From Mucilaginibacter geliditolerans (GTDB taxonomy: Bacteria > Bacteroidota > Bacteroidia > Sphingobacteriales > Sphingobacteriaceae), in NCBI RefSeq assembly GCF_014200495.1, contig NZ_JACHBY010000001.1, forward strand, positions 496,001-560,000: a stretch of DNA of 64,000 bases. Direction: 5' to 3'. A program made the translations under genes and the position numbers. The notes beneath the pieces are model-generated. The model was not told the origin of the DNA, searched no databases, and saw nothing but the letters and a program-made list of their open reading frames with translations. Shown here piece after piece: positions 1-7,869 of the stretch (the first letter of the stretch is position 1; every line of letters starts with the position of its first letter).

Positions 1-251
1 GTGCTGTTGCTTTGCATATATTCCATGCCGGGGGTACCATTCACCTGCTCCTCAATAGGCGTTGCAACTGTTTGTTCAACAGTTTGCGCATCGGCACCTG
101 TAAACTGGCCGTTCACCTGTACAACAGGCGGTGTAATATCCGGGTATTGGTCAATCGGTAAAACAAGTATACTTACAATACCAGTGATCACCAATACGAT
201 AGATATAACTATAGCAGTTACCGGTCTTTTAATAAAAGTATTAGCAATCAT
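1..251 (-). CDS. RND efflux pump inner-membrane subunit (AcrB/MexB, HAE1-like), N-terminal 83 residues
   Basis: The reverse strand encodes an ATG-started reading frame that runs off the left edge. It begins MIANTFIKRPVTAIVISIVL, the first transmembrane helix of hydrophobe/amphiphile-efflux RND transporters, followed by LPIDQYPDITPPVVQV and a PIEEQVNG stretch typical of the family's first periplasmic segment. The pump would use the proton gradient to drive drugs or other hydrophobic compounds through a periplasmic adaptor and an outer-membrane channel. Both partners lie directly upstream in the same orientation (292-1473 and 1493-2947), 40 bp away, so this is the third gene of one operon. Family assignment is secure. 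Substrate is unknown, and completeness of the gene cannot be judged. Confidence 0.9.
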   Translation of the reverse strand, partial: MIANTFIKRPVTAIVISIVLVITGIVSILVLPIDQYPDITPPVVQVNGQFTGADAQTVEQTVATPIEEQVNGTPGMEYMQSNS

Positions 252-291
252 ATATTATTTTATATATCTATAGATAGTAGCCTGTATATTA

Positions 292-1473
292 TCATTTCCC
301 GCCTTTGCCACCTGCTGAAGGACCTATCTTATTAGCAGTTGTAATAGGTACATTATCATGGAGTGTTTGCACACCATCAACTACTACCCTTTCACCTACA
401 TCTATACCACCTTTTATCACTACGTTGGCACCTATTGTTTGGCCTACCTGTACTTTTTTCTCATCCGCTCTAAGCTGTTTTAGCTGCTTTTTAGCTGAAT
501 CAGCACCGGCTTTAGGATCGTTAACCAGCGTATCCTTAGCTACGTATACAAAATATTCACCCATTTGCTCTACAACGGCTTTGCTTGGTATAACCAGTTG
601 CGGTTCGGTATCCTGGTTATGTACCCTAACCTGACAGCTCATGCCCGTCCTTAAAACGCCTTTTGGATTACTAAACACCAACCTGATTGTAATGGAACCT
701 GTTTGAGAATCAACCGCACGGTCAATTACTGACATTTTGCCCGTAGCAGGATAAAGAGAGCCATCAGGCAATAAAATGGTGAATAATGAGTCGACAGCTT
801 TCTTTGCAAACTGAAGTTTCTCAAATTTTGGTAATTGTTTTTCATTGATGACAAAATCAACCGCCATTGGATTATCCGTCGATATCGTATTCAGCACAGT
901 AGTACCTACTGTAACCACATTCCCTAACTTTACCTGACTAAGGCCAATAGTACCATCAAACGGGGCATAAATAGTAGAATAGCTCAAATTTGTTTTGGCT
1001 GATTTTACTGCTTGTTCTGATGATTTTACCGAGTTTTTAGCGTTTTGCAGGGTAATAACCGCGTGATCATACAATTGCTTGGCAACAGCGTTGTATTTAT
1101 TTAAATAATCATACCTGTCGGCATCCTGTTGCGATTGCACCAATGTACCTTGTGAAACCTGCAGATTAGCAACTGCCGCATCATAAGCATCCTTATACAG
1201 GCGCTCATCAATTGTATACAACTTCTGCCCTTTTTTAACATGGGTACCTTCGGTAAAAAATATGCCGGTAACAGCTCCCTGCACCTGCGGAAGCAAACTA
1301 ACCTGGCTTAACGCGGCTGTTGTTGCCGGGTATTTATCGTAATACAAAACTGTTTTTTTGGTAACCTTTAATAAATTAACAGGTACCTCCGTGTTTGCGG
1401 GTGGCTGTTTTTTTGCACAAGCAGCCAAAAGCAGGCAGCTTACAAAAACGGTATTTAAAATTGCTTTATTCAT
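292..1473 (-). CDS. RND efflux periplasmic adaptor subunit (AcrA/MexA-like lipoprotein)
   Basis: 393 residues. The N-terminus is a lipoprotein signal with the lipobox LAAC (lipidated Cys about residue 19), so the mature protein should be membrane-anchored in the periplasm. The lipoyl/barrel-sandwich half motif (VQGAVTGIFFTEGTHVKKGQ, about residues 65-84) is followed by an alpha-helical hairpin (about 90-160) and then the returning half with TIYAPFDGTIG. A beta-barrel and membrane-proximal domain make up the rest. It links the inner-membrane pump at 1-251 to the TolC-like channel at 1493-2947; the three genes are co-oriented with 20 and 40 bp gaps. The C-terminus ends in a Gly/Lys-rich tail. 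Length is normal for the family. Confidence 0.93.
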   Translation of the reverse strand: MNKAILNTVFVSCLLLAACAKKQPPANTEVPVNLLKVTKKTVLYYDKYPATTAALSQVSLLPQVQGAVTGIFFTEGTHVKKGQKLYTIDERLYKDAYDAAVANLQVSQGTLVQSQQDADRYDYLNKYNAVAKQLYDHAVITLQNAKNSVKSSEQAVKSAKTNLSYSTIYAPFDGTIGLSQVKLGNVVTVGTTVLNTISTDNPMAVDFVINEKQLPKFEKLQFAKKAVDSLFTILLPDGSLYPATGKMSVIDRAVDSQTGSITIRLVFSNPKGVLRTGMSCQVRVHNQDTEPQLVIPSKAVVEQMGEYFVYVAKDTLVNDPKAGADSAKKQLKQLRADEKKVQVGQTIGANVVIKGGIDVGERVVVDGVQTLHDNVPITTANKIGPSAGGKGGK

Positions 1474-1492
1474 TTAGGGCTGTTGTTATGCG

Positions 1493-2947
1493 TTAATAAG
1501 TTATGTTTCCCATTGCTTTTTGCAGATCGATCTTGCTTGACAATGTTTGGAACAATGCGTTTAAGTAACTGATTTCTGATGATATAAGATTTGATTCGGC
1601 TGTAATTACGTTTAAGTATGCTACTATACCCTGTTTATATTGTAAGCTCACTACAAAATAAGTGCGCTTGGCCAGGGTTACGTTTTGCTGTAATAACTTT
1701 AAATTATATAGATTACTTTTATAGGTAGCCATAGCTGAAGTATATTCCGAATAGATCTGCGATTTCAGATCAACTTCGCCCCAGTTCAGCACTTCCTCCT
1801 GTAATTTGGCCCTGTGCAAACTATGTATGCGCGATAGTCCTGTAAAAATAGGTATGCTGATAGATACGCCTATTAATTGACTTGGGTATGAGTTTGAAAA
1901 CAGGTCCGACATCCGGTTATTCTCATATGCAAGGTCATAGTTGTAAAAAGCAGATACAGTTGGCAGGAATGATGTTCTGTAATATTTAATCTGCTCGTTC
2001 TGAATATCCTTTTGCGTTTTTAACTGTTGATATTCAATACGTTTTTCGTAGGCTAACTGCTGGGTGGTATCCACGTTAATACTTTGTGCCATCTGCAGGG
2101 TATCAAAATTAACATTGAATTGCTTTTCAGGCGGATACCCCATTAAGCGTTTTAACACAGCATATTGCGGCACTACAGTTTCATTGGCTTGCTTTAATGA
2201 AGCTTTTGAATTATTTAATGATATCGCGGCTTCTTCATAATCGGTTTCATCAACAATACCGCCTTTGTATTGGTGGTAAGCATCACGGAGATTTTTACCC
2301 AAGCGTGCAGTATCCTCTTTTAATACATTGATCTGCTCTAAAGTAAGTAATACGTTGTAAAAAGATTTACTTACTGCCGATACCAGGTATATTTTGGTAC
2401 TATCTGTAATTTGTTTAGACTGTGTAACCAGCAATGGCGCACTCTTAGCTGCTAATAACAAACTGGGACTAAATATTGCCTGTGAAACAGCAAGCTCTGG
2501 TATAAAGCTATTGGCAGCACTTGATCTTGTTGCAGTATTGGTTGACCCGGTGCTTGTACCAGTTGTTGTGCTGGAATAGTTGGATTGCTGTATGTAATGT
2601 ACAGCGCTGCCGGTAGCATTAACTTGTGGCAACCATGAGGATAATGCTATTGCATTGGTTTCCCTTGTAATGCTTTGGTTTATTAATGTTTGGTTTAATG
2701 CTGGTTGATGCACCAGTGCATAATCAATACATTGCTGTATGGTTAAAAACTCGCCGCCATTTCTGCTGATATCATTAATCGGCGCAAGCATTTTACTGGT
2801 ATCAGGTGTTGGATCCTGCGCATAGCCAGCAAATGACAGGCAGGAGAAAAAAGCGATCAATAAAACCACTCGGATTGTATCTGTATAAAAAAAGGTATTG
2901 GCTAATTTATAACAGTATGATTTGTGTTTTGATAAATGATATTTCAT
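1493..2947 (-). CDS. TolC-family outer-membrane efflux channel
   Basis: About 484 residues from the ATG at 2947. A GTG 12 codons upstream (2983) is also open, but the ATG places the hydrophobic export signal (VVLLIAFFSCLSFAGYA) closer to the N-terminus and is preferred. After the signal come two repeats of the outer-membrane efflux protein fold: the first starts at LTIQQCIDYALVHQPALNQ, and the second ends near the C-terminus with YLNVITAESNLISSEISYLN. Such proteins form trimeric channels across the outer membrane and periplasm. It is the first gene of the channel-adaptor-pump operon. The palindromes at 3049-3119 lie upstream in the divergent intergenic region. Confidence 0.9.
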   Translation of the reverse strand: MKYHLSKHKSYCYKLANTFFYTDTIRVVLLIAFFSCLSFAGYAQDPTPDTSKMLAPINDISRNGGEFLTIQQCIDYALVHQPALNQTLINQSITRETNAIALSSWLPQVNATGSAVHYIQQSNYSSTTTGTSTGSTNTATRSSAANSFIPELAVSQAIFSPSLLLAAKSAPLLVTQSKQITDSTKIYLVSAVSKSFYNVLLTLEQINVLKEDTARLGKNLRDAYHQYKGGIVDETDYEEAAISLNNSKASLKQANETVVPQYAVLKRLMGYPPEKQFNVNFDTLQMAQSINVDTTQQLAYEKRIEYQQLKTQKDIQNEQIKYYRTSFLPTVSAFYNYDLAYENNRMSDLFSNSYPSQLIGVSISIPIFTGLSRIHSLHRAKLQEEVLNWGEVDLKSQIYSEYTSAMATYKSNLYNLKLLQQNVTLAKRTYFVVSLQYKQGIVAYLNVITAESNLISSEISYLNALFQTLSSKIDLQKAMGNITY

Positions 2948-3048
2948 AAACAGATGCTGATCCGGTATACGTAGAGGTTTCACTCAACTATATACAGTTA
3001 CTAATAGTATGTGTTTGCAAAAATGGTAATTTGATGCATTATTACAGG

Positions 3049-3119
3049 TAACAATATTGTTAACTAGGTATTAGCGGGTTAAACGATCTCATATTGTTGC
3101 TTATTTATCAATATTGTTA
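3049..3119. promoter_or_regulatory. Candidate operator cluster upstream of the efflux operon
   Basis: A perfect 14-bp palindrome TAACAATATTGTTA lies at 3049-3062. The half-unit CAATATTGTTA recurs at 3109-3119, and ATATTGTT also occurs at 3091-3098. The spacing and symmetry resemble binding sites of dimeric repressors such as TetR-family proteins, which often control RND operons; no such regulator gene is present in the window. The region separates the leftward efflux operon from the rightward gene at 3211 and could serve either. Confidence 0.4.
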
Positions 3120-3210
3120 CTTAATATTATTGTTTGAAAACGATATTAATTTGTGGGTAACAGGGTTATAAACCTATTTTATTTATATTAAATAACTTAA
3201 TTTCAGGCAA

Positions 3211-3858
3211 ATGCATAAAAATAAAACGCTTAAAACAGCATTCATGGCGCTAACAGCTTTGATCGCATGGTTTGCTGTAATTTTACAGTTTTCACTTTCA
3301 ATCTCAATATACGTTGCCGAGGGCAGAACATTTGCAGGAATAATGGTGCAGCTATTAAGCTATTTTACTATCCTCAGCAATATATTAGTTGCTGTAAGTT
3401 TAACATCAGCGCTATTGAGCCCCACCGGCAAATGGGGAAAGTGCTTTTCATCCGCATCGGCAACTGGCGCCATTACGGTTTACATAGCAACAGTGGGCAT
3501 AACCTACAATATAATATTACGCAACCTGATTATTTTGGAAGGCTTCTCCATACTTGCAAATGAGCTATTGCATGTAGTTGTTCCGGTACTGTACGTTATT
3601 TATTGGTTTCTGTTTGCAGCCAAGGCAAGATTAAAATGGAGCGAAATATATTACTGGCTCATCTATCCACTGGTTTATTTGGTTTATATTATGATAAGGG
3701 GTGCTATAAGCGGTTATTACCCCTATCCTTTTGTAGATGTTGGCATATTAGGTTATGCAAGCGTAGCTATAAACTCTTTGGGGATGATAATAGGCTTTGT
3801 TGTGCTCAGCGCGTTGCTTATTTTAACAGGAAGATTAATGTATAAGAGTAACAATTAA
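3211..3858 (+). CDS. Pr6Pr-family integral membrane protein, six predicted helices
   Basis: 215 residues and strongly hydrophobic, with about six transmembrane segments (roughly residues 10-32, 42-64, 78-98, 115-136, 147-165 and 185-207). The first segments (LIAWFAVILQFSLSI, then LLSYFTILSNILVAVSL) and the motif YPLVYLVYIMIRGAISGYYPYPFVDV match the pattern I know from the Pr6Pr membrane family, named after a FAR-17a/AIG1-like protein. The biochemical role is unknown. It stands alone between the divergent efflux operon and the LysR gene. Family recognition is by pattern memory, so the label is moderately sure. That it is a real coding gene is clear. Confidence 0.75.
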   Translation: MHKNKTLKTAFMALTALIAWFAVILQFSLSISIYVAEGRTFAGIMVQLLSYFTILSNILVAVSLTSALLSPTGKWGKCFSSASATGAITVYIATVGITYNIILRNLIILEGFSILANELLHVVVPVLYVIYWFLFAAKARLKWSEIYYWLIYPLVYLVYIMIRGAISGYYPYPFVDVGILGYASVAINSLGMIIGFVVLSALLILTGRLMYKSNN

Positions 3859-3930
3859 GTTATTTCATACTGTATTTCAATCTATCCCGAATGAGAGAGC
3901 TACTTTCCTGATCACCACTGGAAGCTATAC

Positions 3931-3945
3931 ATAACATTTTGTTAT
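3931..3945. promoter_or_regulatory. LysR-type operator (ATAAC-N5-GTTAT) upstream of the LysR gene
   Basis: The 15-bp sequence ATAACATTTTGTTAT is a near-complete inverted repeat with the T-N11-A core typical of LysR-type regulator sites. The same half-sites with the same 5-bp spacer recur at 4944-4958 upstream of the exporter gene. It ends 58 bp before the LysR start codon, consistent with autoregulation. Confidence 0.55.
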
Positions 3946-3976
3946 TAAACTCATCTTTTATTAAAGCTTAAATAGT

Positions 3977-3984
3977 TATTTTTG
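3977..3984 (+). promoter_or_regulatory. Putative -7 promoter element (TAnnTTTG) of the LysR gene
   Basis: TATTTTTG matches the Bacteroidota -7 consensus TAnnTTTG exactly and lies 18 bp before the ATG at 4003. No clear TTG is present at the -33 position, so dependence on an activator or a weak promoter is possible. The operator at 3931-3945 would sit around -46 to -60 relative to the predicted start. Confidence 0.4.
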
Positions 3985-4002
3985 GTGCTTTAAGATCTGA
4001 GT

Positions 4003-4899
4003 ATGTTTGATTTCCGCCTGCAAGTATTTTATACCGTAGCTAAACGACTTAATTTTACTAAGGCGGCAGACGAGTTATTTATAAGTCAGCCTGCGGTAAC
4101 CAAACATATTAAAGAACTGGAAAGCGAGTTCAAGGTTTCTTTGTTTGAAAGAAGCGGGAATAAAAAGATCAGCCTTACCCCTGCCGGCGAAACGCTTTTA
4201 CAACACACCAGCAAACTTTTCACTACCTACCGCGAACTGGAATATGATATGAATATGCTGGTTGATAAGCATAATGGCGTGTTACATATTGGGGCCAGCA
4301 CCACGGTTGCTCAATACATTATACCGCCAATACTGGCACAGTTCCATAAAAAATTCAAGGATATAAAAGTGCTGCTCATTACGGGTAATACCGAAGACAT
4401 GGAGCAGGCATTACTCGACAGGAATATTGAGATCGGTATAATTGAAGGAATATCACGCAACCCCCAAATCAAATACGAGGAGTATTTACAGGATGAACTG
4501 GTATTGGTAAGCGCCGCAAACAATAGCCTGATAAAAAAGGCGACTCTAAAACCTGATGAACTAAAAAGCTATCCTTTGCTCTTGCGTGAACCGGGTTCAG
4601 GTACATTGGATGTAATTGCCCATGCGCTAAAACCTCATCATATAAAACTATCAGACCTACAGGTTGAAATGCAGCTCGGAGGTACCGAGAGTATAAAATC
4701 ATACGTATTACATAGTAATTGCCTTGCATTTTTGTCAATCCATTCTATTTTAAAAGAATTAAGAAATAACGAATGCCGTATAATTGATATCAAAGGCCTC
4801 ACTGTTGAACGCCCCTTTCATTTCATACAACTGCATGGACAATCATCTCCCCTGGCTGAATTATTTATCCGCTTTGCCCGTAATTATAAAGCGGATTAA
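4003..4899 (+). CDS. LysR-family transcriptional regulator (CysL-like)
   Basis: 298 residues. The N-terminal winged helix-turn-helix (about residues 3-62) carries the classic LysR pattern FYTVAKRLNFTKAADELFIS followed by QPAVTKHIKELE and an LFERSG wing. A long linker helix follows, then a two-lobed periplasmic-binding-protein-like effector domain (about 90-298) with GASTTVAQYIIPPIL. It lies just upstream of, and co-directional with, the YeiH-type exporter at 5030. That pairing (LysR plus UPF0324) is common and suggests it activates the exporter in response to a small anion or sulfur metabolite. Matching operators precede both genes. The specific effector is not deducible. Confidence 0.9.
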   Translation: MFDFRLQVFYTVAKRLNFTKAADELFISQPAVTKHIKELESEFKVSLFERSGNKKISLTPAGETLLQHTSKLFTTYRELEYDMNMLVDKHNGVLHIGASTTVAQYIIPPILAQFHKKFKDIKVLLITGNTEDMEQALLDRNIEIGIIEGISRNPQIKYEEYLQDELVLVSAANNSLIKKATLKPDELKSYPLLLREPGSGTLDVIAHALKPHHIKLSDLQVEMQLGGTESIKSYVLHSNCLAFLSIHSILKELRNNECRIIDIKGLTVERPFHFIQLHGQSSPLAELFIRFARNYKAD

Positions 4900-4943
4900 G
4901 GGAAGCGAGCCCTTTAAATCTAAATATCTATTCGGCAATAACC

Positions 4944-4958
4944 ATAACTAAAGGTTAT
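4944..4958. promoter_or_regulatory. LysR-type operator (ATAAC-N5-GTTAT) upstream of the exporter gene
   Basis: ATAACTAAAGGTTAT has identical half-sites and spacer length to the site at 3931-3945. It also overlaps a wider inverted repeat, ATAACC-N9-GGTTAT (4938-4958). A near-match to the -7 element (GACCTTTG, 5002-5009) lies downstream, putting the operator at roughly -58 to -72, a usual position for LysR activation sites. Confidence 0.5.
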
Positions 4959-5029
4959 CAATAATTACATTTTATGATAAAAACCTCCTTATAAATTGGC
5001 CGACCTTTGATCTGTCAAAACAAAAGGTC

Positions 5030-6004
5030 ATGTACACACAAAATACATCAATTAAAAATAACGACTTATTACTGCATGTAAATGATAATGCCAGTAAAGT
5101 AATATTTATAGGTTGCGTTATACTTTGTTTAAGTCCGTTTGTAAGTCCGGCTATTGCATTGCTGATGGGGCTTGTTGTAGCGCAACTTACAGGTCACCCT
5201 TATATGCAGCTGAACCACAAAGCCACACATTTACTACTCCAGGTATCAGTTGTTGGCTTAGGCTTCGGCATGAGTGTTCACAGTGCCCTGCAAGCTGGCA
5301 AAGAAGGCATATTGTTTACCATAGCTTCTATCACATCCACATTAGTTTTTGGTTACTTTTTAGGCAGATGGCTGAAAATTGAGAAAAAGACATCATACCT
5401 CATCTCAACAGGTACGGCTATTTGCGGCGGCAGCGCCATAGCAGCAATTTCCCCTGTAATAAAAGCCGAAGAAAAGCAAATATCAATAGCACTTGGCTGT
5501 GTTTTTATATTCAACTCAATAGCGCTGTTTGTCTTCCCGGTTATAGGGCATCATTTTAACCTTTCACAAACTCAGTTTGGCTTATGGTGCGCTATTGCCA
5601 TACATGATACCAGTTCGGTAGTTGGTGCGGCAAGTAAATACGGCACACATGCGCTTGAAGTAGCCACAACCGTAAAACTGGCAAGGGCATTATGGATTAT
5701 CCCCGTTGCATTTATGTCAACCTTTATCTTCAAAAACAAATCAAAAAAGATCAGTATCCCCTACTTTATAGGCTTATTTATACTCGCCATGGTGGCTAAT
5801 ACCTATATCCCGGCGGTATCCATTGTTAGCCCTTATATTATACTAATTGCCAAAGCAGGCTTAACACTTACTCTGTTTTTGATAGGTGCGGGATTATCAA
5901 GGCAGGTTTTGGTATCGGTTGGTTTTAAACCACTATTACAGGGCCTTGTACTTTGGATAGCCATATCAGCCACTGCATTATACGCGGTAATGCATCTAGC
6001 ATAA
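5030..6004 (+). CDS. YeiH/UPF0324-family putative anion (sulfate) exporter
   Basis: 324 residues with about nine to ten transmembrane helices. The conserved central motif GTAICGGSAIAAISPVIKA (about residues 128-146) and the segment AIHDTSSVVGAASKYG (about 193-208) are diagnostic of the YeiH/UPF0324 family, whose members are annotated as putative sulfate exporters. Transport direction and substrate in this organism are inferred only. Control by the upstream LysR regulator is suggested by gene order and by the shared operator at 4944-4958. The gene ends at a strong bidirectional terminator (6024-6064). Confidence 0.88.
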   Translation: MYTQNTSIKNNDLLLHVNDNASKVIFIGCVILCLSPFVSPAIALLMGLVVAQLTGHPYMQLNHKATHLLLQVSVVGLGFGMSVHSALQAGKEGILFTIASITSTLVFGYFLGRWLKIEKKTSYLISTGTAICGGSAIAAISPVIKAEEKQISIALGCVFIFNSIALFVFPVIGHHFNLSQTQFGLWCAIAIHDTSSVVGAASKYGTHALEVATTVKLARALWIIPVAFMSTFIFKNKSKKISIPYFIGLFILAMVANTYIPAVSIVSPYIILIAKAGLTLTLFLIGAGLSRQVLVSVGFKPLLQGLVLWIAISATALYAVMHLA

Positions 6005-6023
6005 TCACTAAAAAAATCTTTAT

Positions 6024-6064
6024 AAAACAAAAACCCGGTGTTATTAATACCGGGTTTTTGTTTT
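6024..6064. terminator. Bidirectional intrinsic terminator
   Basis: A 16-bp perfect inverted repeat (6024-6039 with 6049-6064; core ACCCGGT / ACCGGGT) with a 9-nt AT-rich loop. Flanking A and T runs give a U-tract in both directions. It separates the convergent genes ending at 6004 (+) and 6082 (-). Confidence 0.85.
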
Positions 6065-6081
6065 ATAGACATATGGATTAA

Positions 6082-7143
6082 TTATTTACGATGTTCACCA
6101 CCTGGACTTGGCCTGCTGGCCTGGTGTTGTGGCTGGCTATGCTGCTGTGGTTGCCCCATTGGCCTTGGAGCAGGAGCACGATTAGCCTGGTGCTGTTGCA
6201 TGCTTATTCTTTGAGGTGCATTGTGTTGAACACTTGGCTGCCTGCTTACGTTAGCATGCTGAGTATTCGTATTTGACCGCGCAACAGAATGCTGTGCACT
6301 AGCTTGACGATTATTAGTTGCTCTTGCCTGATGATTGGTAGCTCTTGCAACTGAATGCTGTGCATTAGCAGAATGATTGGTAGCTCTTGCAACTGAACGC
6401 TGTGCATTAGCAGAATGATTTGTTGCTCTTGCAGTTGCATGTTGTGCACTAGCCTGACGGTTTACTGCTTTTGTATTAGCACGTTCGGCAGCTACAGCAG
6501 GGCGACCGTGGTTAGCAGATGCAAACTGACTACGATTTGTACTTGCTGTACGCTGATGCGCCATTTGATTTGATGTAGCCGGTATATGCCTGTCACGGGC
6601 AGCCATTTGATCATTTCTTGACGGCCTTGCTGTTACACCACCGCGACCATTAAAACTAGCCCGGCTGTTATTACGCGCAAATGAATTGTTAACATAAGTA
6701 TTGTGTATAATGGTTCTGTTAACGTGGCTTACAGCAGTGTTGTAAGCAAAGTGGCCGCCACTCCATCTACCACCGTAATAGCCAGAGCCGCCATAACCAA
6801 AGCCGTAATTAATACCGCCATAAAAACCTACGTGTGGGCCCCAATAACCTGAATGGAACGCGTAAACCCCGCCATCAAAACCCCACCATGCCGGTGTCCA
6901 TAATACGCCAATGCTTGGGGGTGCTACCCAGGCGCCGGGTACCCAATAATAACCACCATCGCCATAAGCCCAGTAACCTGGTGTCCATAGGTAACCATCT
7001 GCAGGGCAAATTGGCTGTTCATAAACCGGTATAGCCGGTGGCCCTATACGCACCGATAAGCCTACACTTACCTGTGCATGTAACTGGGGTGCTGCAATTG
7101 CAAGGCCCGCAATTAATATGATACTTTTTATTACCTTTTTCAT
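6082..7143 (-). CDS. YXWGXW-repeat secreted protein with low-complexity His/Ala/Asn/Gln-rich C-terminus
   Basis: 353 residues. A signal peptide (MKKVIKSIILIAGLAIAAPQLHAQ) is followed by aromatic repeats such as GYLWTPGYWAYGDGGYYWVPGAW and VLWTPAWWGFDGG (about residues 48-100), the pattern of the YXWGXW/WXXGXW repeat family seen in envelope proteins. A Gly/Tyr-rich stretch (about 100-140) leads into a long polar tail of tandem 14-residue units rich in Ala, Asn, Gln, His and Arg (encoded by 6279-6453), ending in a Pro/Gln/His-rich segment. Likely exported and possibly associated with the cell wall or outer membrane. Function is unknown, and the tail should be disordered. Confidence 0.85.
   Translation of the reverse strand: MKKVIKSIILIAGLAIAAPQLHAQVSVGLSVRIGPPAIPVYEQPICPADGYLWTPGYWAYGDGGYYWVPGAWVAPPSIGVLWTPAWWGFDGGVYAFHSGYWGPHVGFYGGINYGFGYGGSGYYGGRWSGGHFAYNTAVSHVNRTIIHNTYVNNSFARNNSRASFNGRGGVTARPSRNDQMAARDRHIPATSNQMAHQRTASTNRSQFASANHGRPAVAAERANTKAVNRQASAQHATARATNHSANAQRSVARATNHSANAQHSVARATNHQARATNNRQASAQHSVARSNTNTQHANVSRQPSVQHNAPQRISMQQHQANRAPAPRPMGQPQQHSQPQHQASRPSPGGEHRK
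6279..6453 (-). repeat. Intragenic tandem repeat, 42-bp units encoding 14-residue repeats
   Basis: Four imperfect copies of a 14-residue unit with consensus A(N/S)AQ(H/R)SVARATNHS lie inside the YXWGXW gene. The two central copies are nearly identical at DNA level, which suggests recent slippage or unequal exchange and hence length variability between strains. Confidence 0.75.
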
Positions 7144-7250
7144 TGTAGTATGTTTCTTATTAGAACAAGATATTTAAGAAATAGTTTATAAATTATTTTT
7201 TTAATATTTATAAATCACTTAAAATCAATATATTGTTCAGATTATTAAAT

Positions 7251-7291
7251 AACAAAAGGGCCCTGCGCGTAATGCACAGGGCCCTTTTGTT
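7251..7291 (-). terminator. Intrinsic terminator of the molybdopterin-fold gene
   Basis: A 15-bp perfect inverted repeat (7251-7265 with 7277-7291, core GGGCCCTG / CAGGGCCC) is bordered by A/T tracts. It lies 16 bp past the stop of the gene at 7307-7816 and before the promoter region of the gene at 6082-7143. Both are on the minus strand. Confidence 0.85.
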
Positions 7292-7306
7292 AAAAGTATA
7301 TTTTAT

Positions 7307-7816
7307 TTATTTGGCCGATATAATTTTTATTGCTGTAATCATTTTTATACACCTTGCGGGCTTTTTTTCATCCTGAACAATTATACGAAATGGCCCTTCG
7401 CCCGCCGGGAGTGTTTTGCCATCAACCATATCTGCTACAATGACAAGCCTATCAGTAAAATCTTTATCCAGCTCAGCTAAGGCAAACACAACCTGGTAGC
7501 CATCACCAGCATCTATCAATACATATTTTGTAAGATTCTTGCCCCTTAAATCTTTACCTGAGGGGACACCTGCTTTTTGGAGAATATCAGACAAAATCAC
7601 GCCCGAATAAGTATGATCCTTACCCTCCTTGTCTTTACGTATAACTTCGGTTTGTTTAAATTTATTTAAGGAATCCAGGTTAATATCAAATGGCGCTTTT
7701 ACTTCGCCTGTAATTTTAACCGAAACCTGATTAATGGTTGTTTGCGCCTCGCTTAAATACGGTGTTATAAATAAACCCAGCAGGATTGTAAAAGCAATCA
7801 ACGTAATTTTTTTCAT
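7307..7816 (-). CDS. Secreted sulfite-oxidase-like molybdopterin-binding-fold protein, probably non-catalytic
   Basis: 169 residues with a signal peptide (MKKITLIAFTILLGLFITPYLSEAQ). The remainder resembles a single oxidoreductase molybdopterin-binding domain: VKITGEVKAPFDINLDSLNKF, then SGVILSDILQKAGV, then DGYQVVFALAELD and GPFRIIVQDEKKPARCIKMI. Full sulfite oxidases coordinate molybdenum through a Cys in an early CxGNR-like segment. The equivalent region here (about residues 50-70) has no Cys or Arg pair, and the only Cys is near the C-terminus in PARCIK. It is therefore better read as a periplasmic protein of the fold with uncertain cofactor binding. It appears monocistronic, with its own terminator. 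Confidence 0.75.
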   Translation of the reverse strand: MKKITLIAFTILLGLFITPYLSEAQTTINQVSVKITGEVKAPFDINLDSLNKFKQTEVIRKDKEGKDHTYSGVILSDILQKAGVPSGKDLRGKNLTKYVLIDAGDGYQVVFALAELDKDFTDRLVIVADMVDGKTLPAGEGPFRIIVQDEKKPARCIKMITAIKIISAK

Positions 7817-7869
7817 GTCTTTAGTTGTAGGTGTGAAATTAAAGATATTCTACGAGCCAACAAATAAAA

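Noticed and set aside
1..273. Plus-strand reading frame of 90 codons at the left edge
   Set aside because: The opposite strand encodes a clear RND pump N-terminus across the same bases, so the plus-strand frame is a shadow.
6246..6449. Minus-strand alternate frame with regular LQELPIILLMHS repeats
   Set aside because: It is the +1 frame of the 42-bp tandem repeat inside the YXWGXW gene. The repetition comes from the DNA, not from a second protein.
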